The translations under genes and the position numbers were made by a program. Of a stretch of 64,000 nucleotides of DNA, positions 62,155 to 64,000 are shown piece after piece (position 1 is the first letter of the stretch; every line of letters starts with the position of its first letter). The stretch is from an uncultured Bacteroidota bacterium (GTDB taxonomy: Bacteria; Bacteroidota; Bacteroidia; Flavobacteriales; Flavobacteriaceae), in NCBI GenBank assembly GCA_902544085.1, contig CACCAP010000001.1, positions 124,001 to 188,000 of the forward strand, read 5' to 3'. The notes beneath the pieces were generated by a model, which saw only the letters and a program-made list of their open reading frames with translations, searched no databases and was not told where the DNA came from.

Positions 62155-63435
62155 TTATCTTTTATCAATACTGATAAATTCTCTTAATTTTTCTCCAGTA
62201 TAAATTTGCCTTGGTCTACCAATTGGTTCTTTTTTTGTTCGCATTTCTCTCCAATGAGCAATCCATCCAGGAAGTCTACCTAATGCAAACATTACAGTAA
62301 ACATCTCATTAGGTATGTTAAGTGCCTTGTATATTATTCCAGAATAGAAATCAACATTTGGATACAGTTTTCGATCGATAAAGTATTGATCTTTTGAGGC
62401 TTCTATTTCAAGGTTTTTAGCTATATCTAATATAGGATCATTAATGCCTAAGTCATGTAAAACTTCATGTGCAGCTTTTTTTATAATTTTTGCTCTTGGA
62501 TCAAAATTTTTATAAACTCTGTGTCCAAACCCCATTAACCTAAATGTATCGTTTTTATCTTTTGCTTTATTAATGTATGCACTTATGTCGCCACCATTAT
62601 TTCGAATGGATTCTAACATTTCGAGCACAGCTTGATTTGCACCGCCATGGAGTCTACCCCACAGAGCGGATATTCCAGATGATATAGATGCAAATAATCC
62701 AGCTTGAGAGGAACCAACGATTCTCACAGTAGATGTTGAACAATTTTGTTCGTGGTCTGCATGCAAAATCAGCAGTTTATTAATTGCATTTACAACAACT
62801 TTATTTTCAACATACTTTTTATTGGGCATTTTGAACATCATCTTTGTAATATTTTCAACGTAACCTTGACTAAAGTCTCCATACTCGAGCGGCAAACCCC
62901 TTCTTCGTCTAAACACCCATGCCACAAGAATTGGAATTTTTGCCAAAAGGTTTAAAAACGCATCATACATTTCCTCTTCGTTCGTTACATCGACAGAAGA
63001 GGGATCAAATGCAACAAGTGAGCTAGTTAGGCTAGATAACATTCCCATTGGGTGGGCTGACCTTGGAAAAGTTTCTAATATTTTTTTTACATCTTCATCC
63101 AAAACTGACCTCTCTTGAATATCGACAAGTAATTTTTTATACTGTTTTTTTGTTGGAAGTTCACCATAGATTAGTAGATATGAAACTTCTAAAAAATCTG
63201 CATTGTTAGCCAAATCTTCAATTGAGTAGCCTCTGTATCTTAATATTCCATTATCGCCATCTAGGAAAGTAACCTTACTTTCACATGACCCTGTATTCTT
63301 GAAACCTGGGTCAAGCGTAATAAAGCCACTATCTGTTTTCAATCTGCTTATATCAATACCAATTTCATTTTCTGAACCTACAATGACATCTAATTCAATA
63401 GCTTTTCCTTCAAATGTTAATTTAGCTTTTTTCAT
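62155..63435 (-). CDS. gltA: Citrate synthase
   Basis: Type II citrate synthase joining acetyl-CoA and oxaloacetate. The 426 residues include LHADHEQNCSTSTVRIVGSS (catalytic His), GFGHRVYKNFDPRAKI (His and Arg) and LPGWIAHWREMR (binding Arg). The N-terminal beta domain of hexameric enzymes (about 1-60, ITLDPGF, CESKVTFLDG) is present, suggesting NADH sensitivity is possible. A TAACTTTG box sits 4 nt before the ATG. It lies downstream of eno with 30 nt between and upstream of argS. Confidence 0.96.
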   Translation of the reverse strand: MKKAKLTFEGKAIELDVIVGSENEIGIDISRLKTDSGFITLDPGFKNTGSCESKVTFLDGDNGILRYRGYSIEDLANNADFLEVSYLLIYGELPTKKQYKKLLVDIQERSVLDEDVKKILETFPRSAHPMGMLSSLTSSLVAFDPSSVDVTNEEEMYDAFLNLLAKIPILVAWVFRRRRGLPLEYGDFSQGYVENITKMMFKMPNKKYVENKVVVNAINKLLILHADHEQNCSTSTVRIVGSSQAGLFASISSGISALWGRLHGGANQAVLEMLESIRNNGGDISAYINKAKDKNDTFRLMGFGHRVYKNFDPRAKIIKKAAHEVLHDLGINDPILDIAKNLEIEASKDQYFIDRKLYPNVDFYSGIIYKALNIPNEMFTVMFALGRLPGWIAHWREMRTKKEPIGRPRQIYTGEKLREFISIDKR

Positions 63436-63439
63436 ATTG

Positions 63440-63447
63440 CAAAGTTA
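63440..63447 (-). promoter_or_regulatory. Putative -7 promoter box for gltA
   Basis: The minus strand reads TAACTTTG (TAnnTTTG), ending 4 nt before the ATG at 63435. With usual spacing the mRNA would start at about the A of ATG. No TTG at -33. Confidence 0.5.
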
Positions 63448-63465
63448 AGAAAAAGGGTGGTTAAA

Positions 63466-64000
<535 letters not shown>

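Overview
This window looks like a piece of chromosome from a small-genome, surface-ocean member of the Flavobacteriia (Bacteroidota). The evidence is the very AT-rich composition, near absence of Shine-Dalgarno sequences, promoters of the Bacteroidota type (TTG, 18-19 bp, TAnnTTTG), phylum-specific families (DUF4290, DUF4199, DUF2911, DUF493, TIGR03643, DUF6580), a Bacteroidota-style MurA with Asp in place of the fosfomycin-target Cys, and a green-type flavobacterial proteorhodopsin with a Blh retinal-forming enzyme beside it. Genes are packed tightly: many 1-11 bp overlaps, several tail-to-tail overlaps, TTG starts, and no gap longer than about 220 bp. I see no insertion sequence, prophage, CRISPR array or rRNA operon. 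The assignment to order or genus is inference.

Layout. 1-3014: end of ribH, a membrane TPR protein, recF with a DciA-like gene, and ndk. 3047-6066: DUF2520 protein, kdsC, a possible 26-residue membrane peptide and a sodium:solute symporter. 6040-11090: DUF2911 protein, then a five-gene light-repair operon (SRPBCC protein, SDR lacking the usual catalytic Tyr, CPD photolyase, a second photolyase-like protein and a TIGR03643 protein). 11083-16621: murA-DUF4290-DUF493 on the minus strand, ATPase-fmt-yqgE on the plus strand, then an aminotransferase and a START-like protein. 16714-19340: tRNA-Met facing hisS, and the rpsF-rpsR-rplI operon. 19354-29321: priA, rdgB, a surface-type protein, purB, DUF6580, rmuC, carB and rpmH. 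29409-34326: TPR protein, alpha/beta hydrolase, GNAT-like protein, mtaB, peptide-binding lipoprotein, and L31 with a repetitive acidic tail. 34419-40870: DUF4199, glycosyltransferase, phosphohexomutase, MsbA-like ABC exporter and an ECF sigma/anti-sigma/sensor trio. 40961-44605: purL. 44683-51855: a MarR-led fatty-acid beta-oxidation operon ending in a secreted M28 peptidase. 51852-56241: cysteine synthase, LolC/E-type permease, DUF1343 muramidase, queE and a VOC protein. 56252-60392: folD, ffh and blh on the minus strand, divergent from proteorhodopsin. 60391-64000: argS, gltA and the C-terminal part of enolase.

How it works together. Most genes are core housekeeping (purine, pyrimidine and folate synthesis, translation, replication and repair, envelope). 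The light-related content is the distinctive part: a proteorhodopsin proton pump, its retinal-forming enzyme placed upstream of ffh and folD, and a compact photolyase operon, as expected for a sunlit-water heterotroph. I found no obviously new defence or mobile system. The best leads are the photolyase-associated SDR/SRPBCC/TIGR03643 module, the sigma/anti-sigma/sensor unit with a duplicated motif, the 26-residue membrane ORF, the 30-bp perfect palindrome before marR, and promoters so close to start codons that leaderless transcripts are likely.
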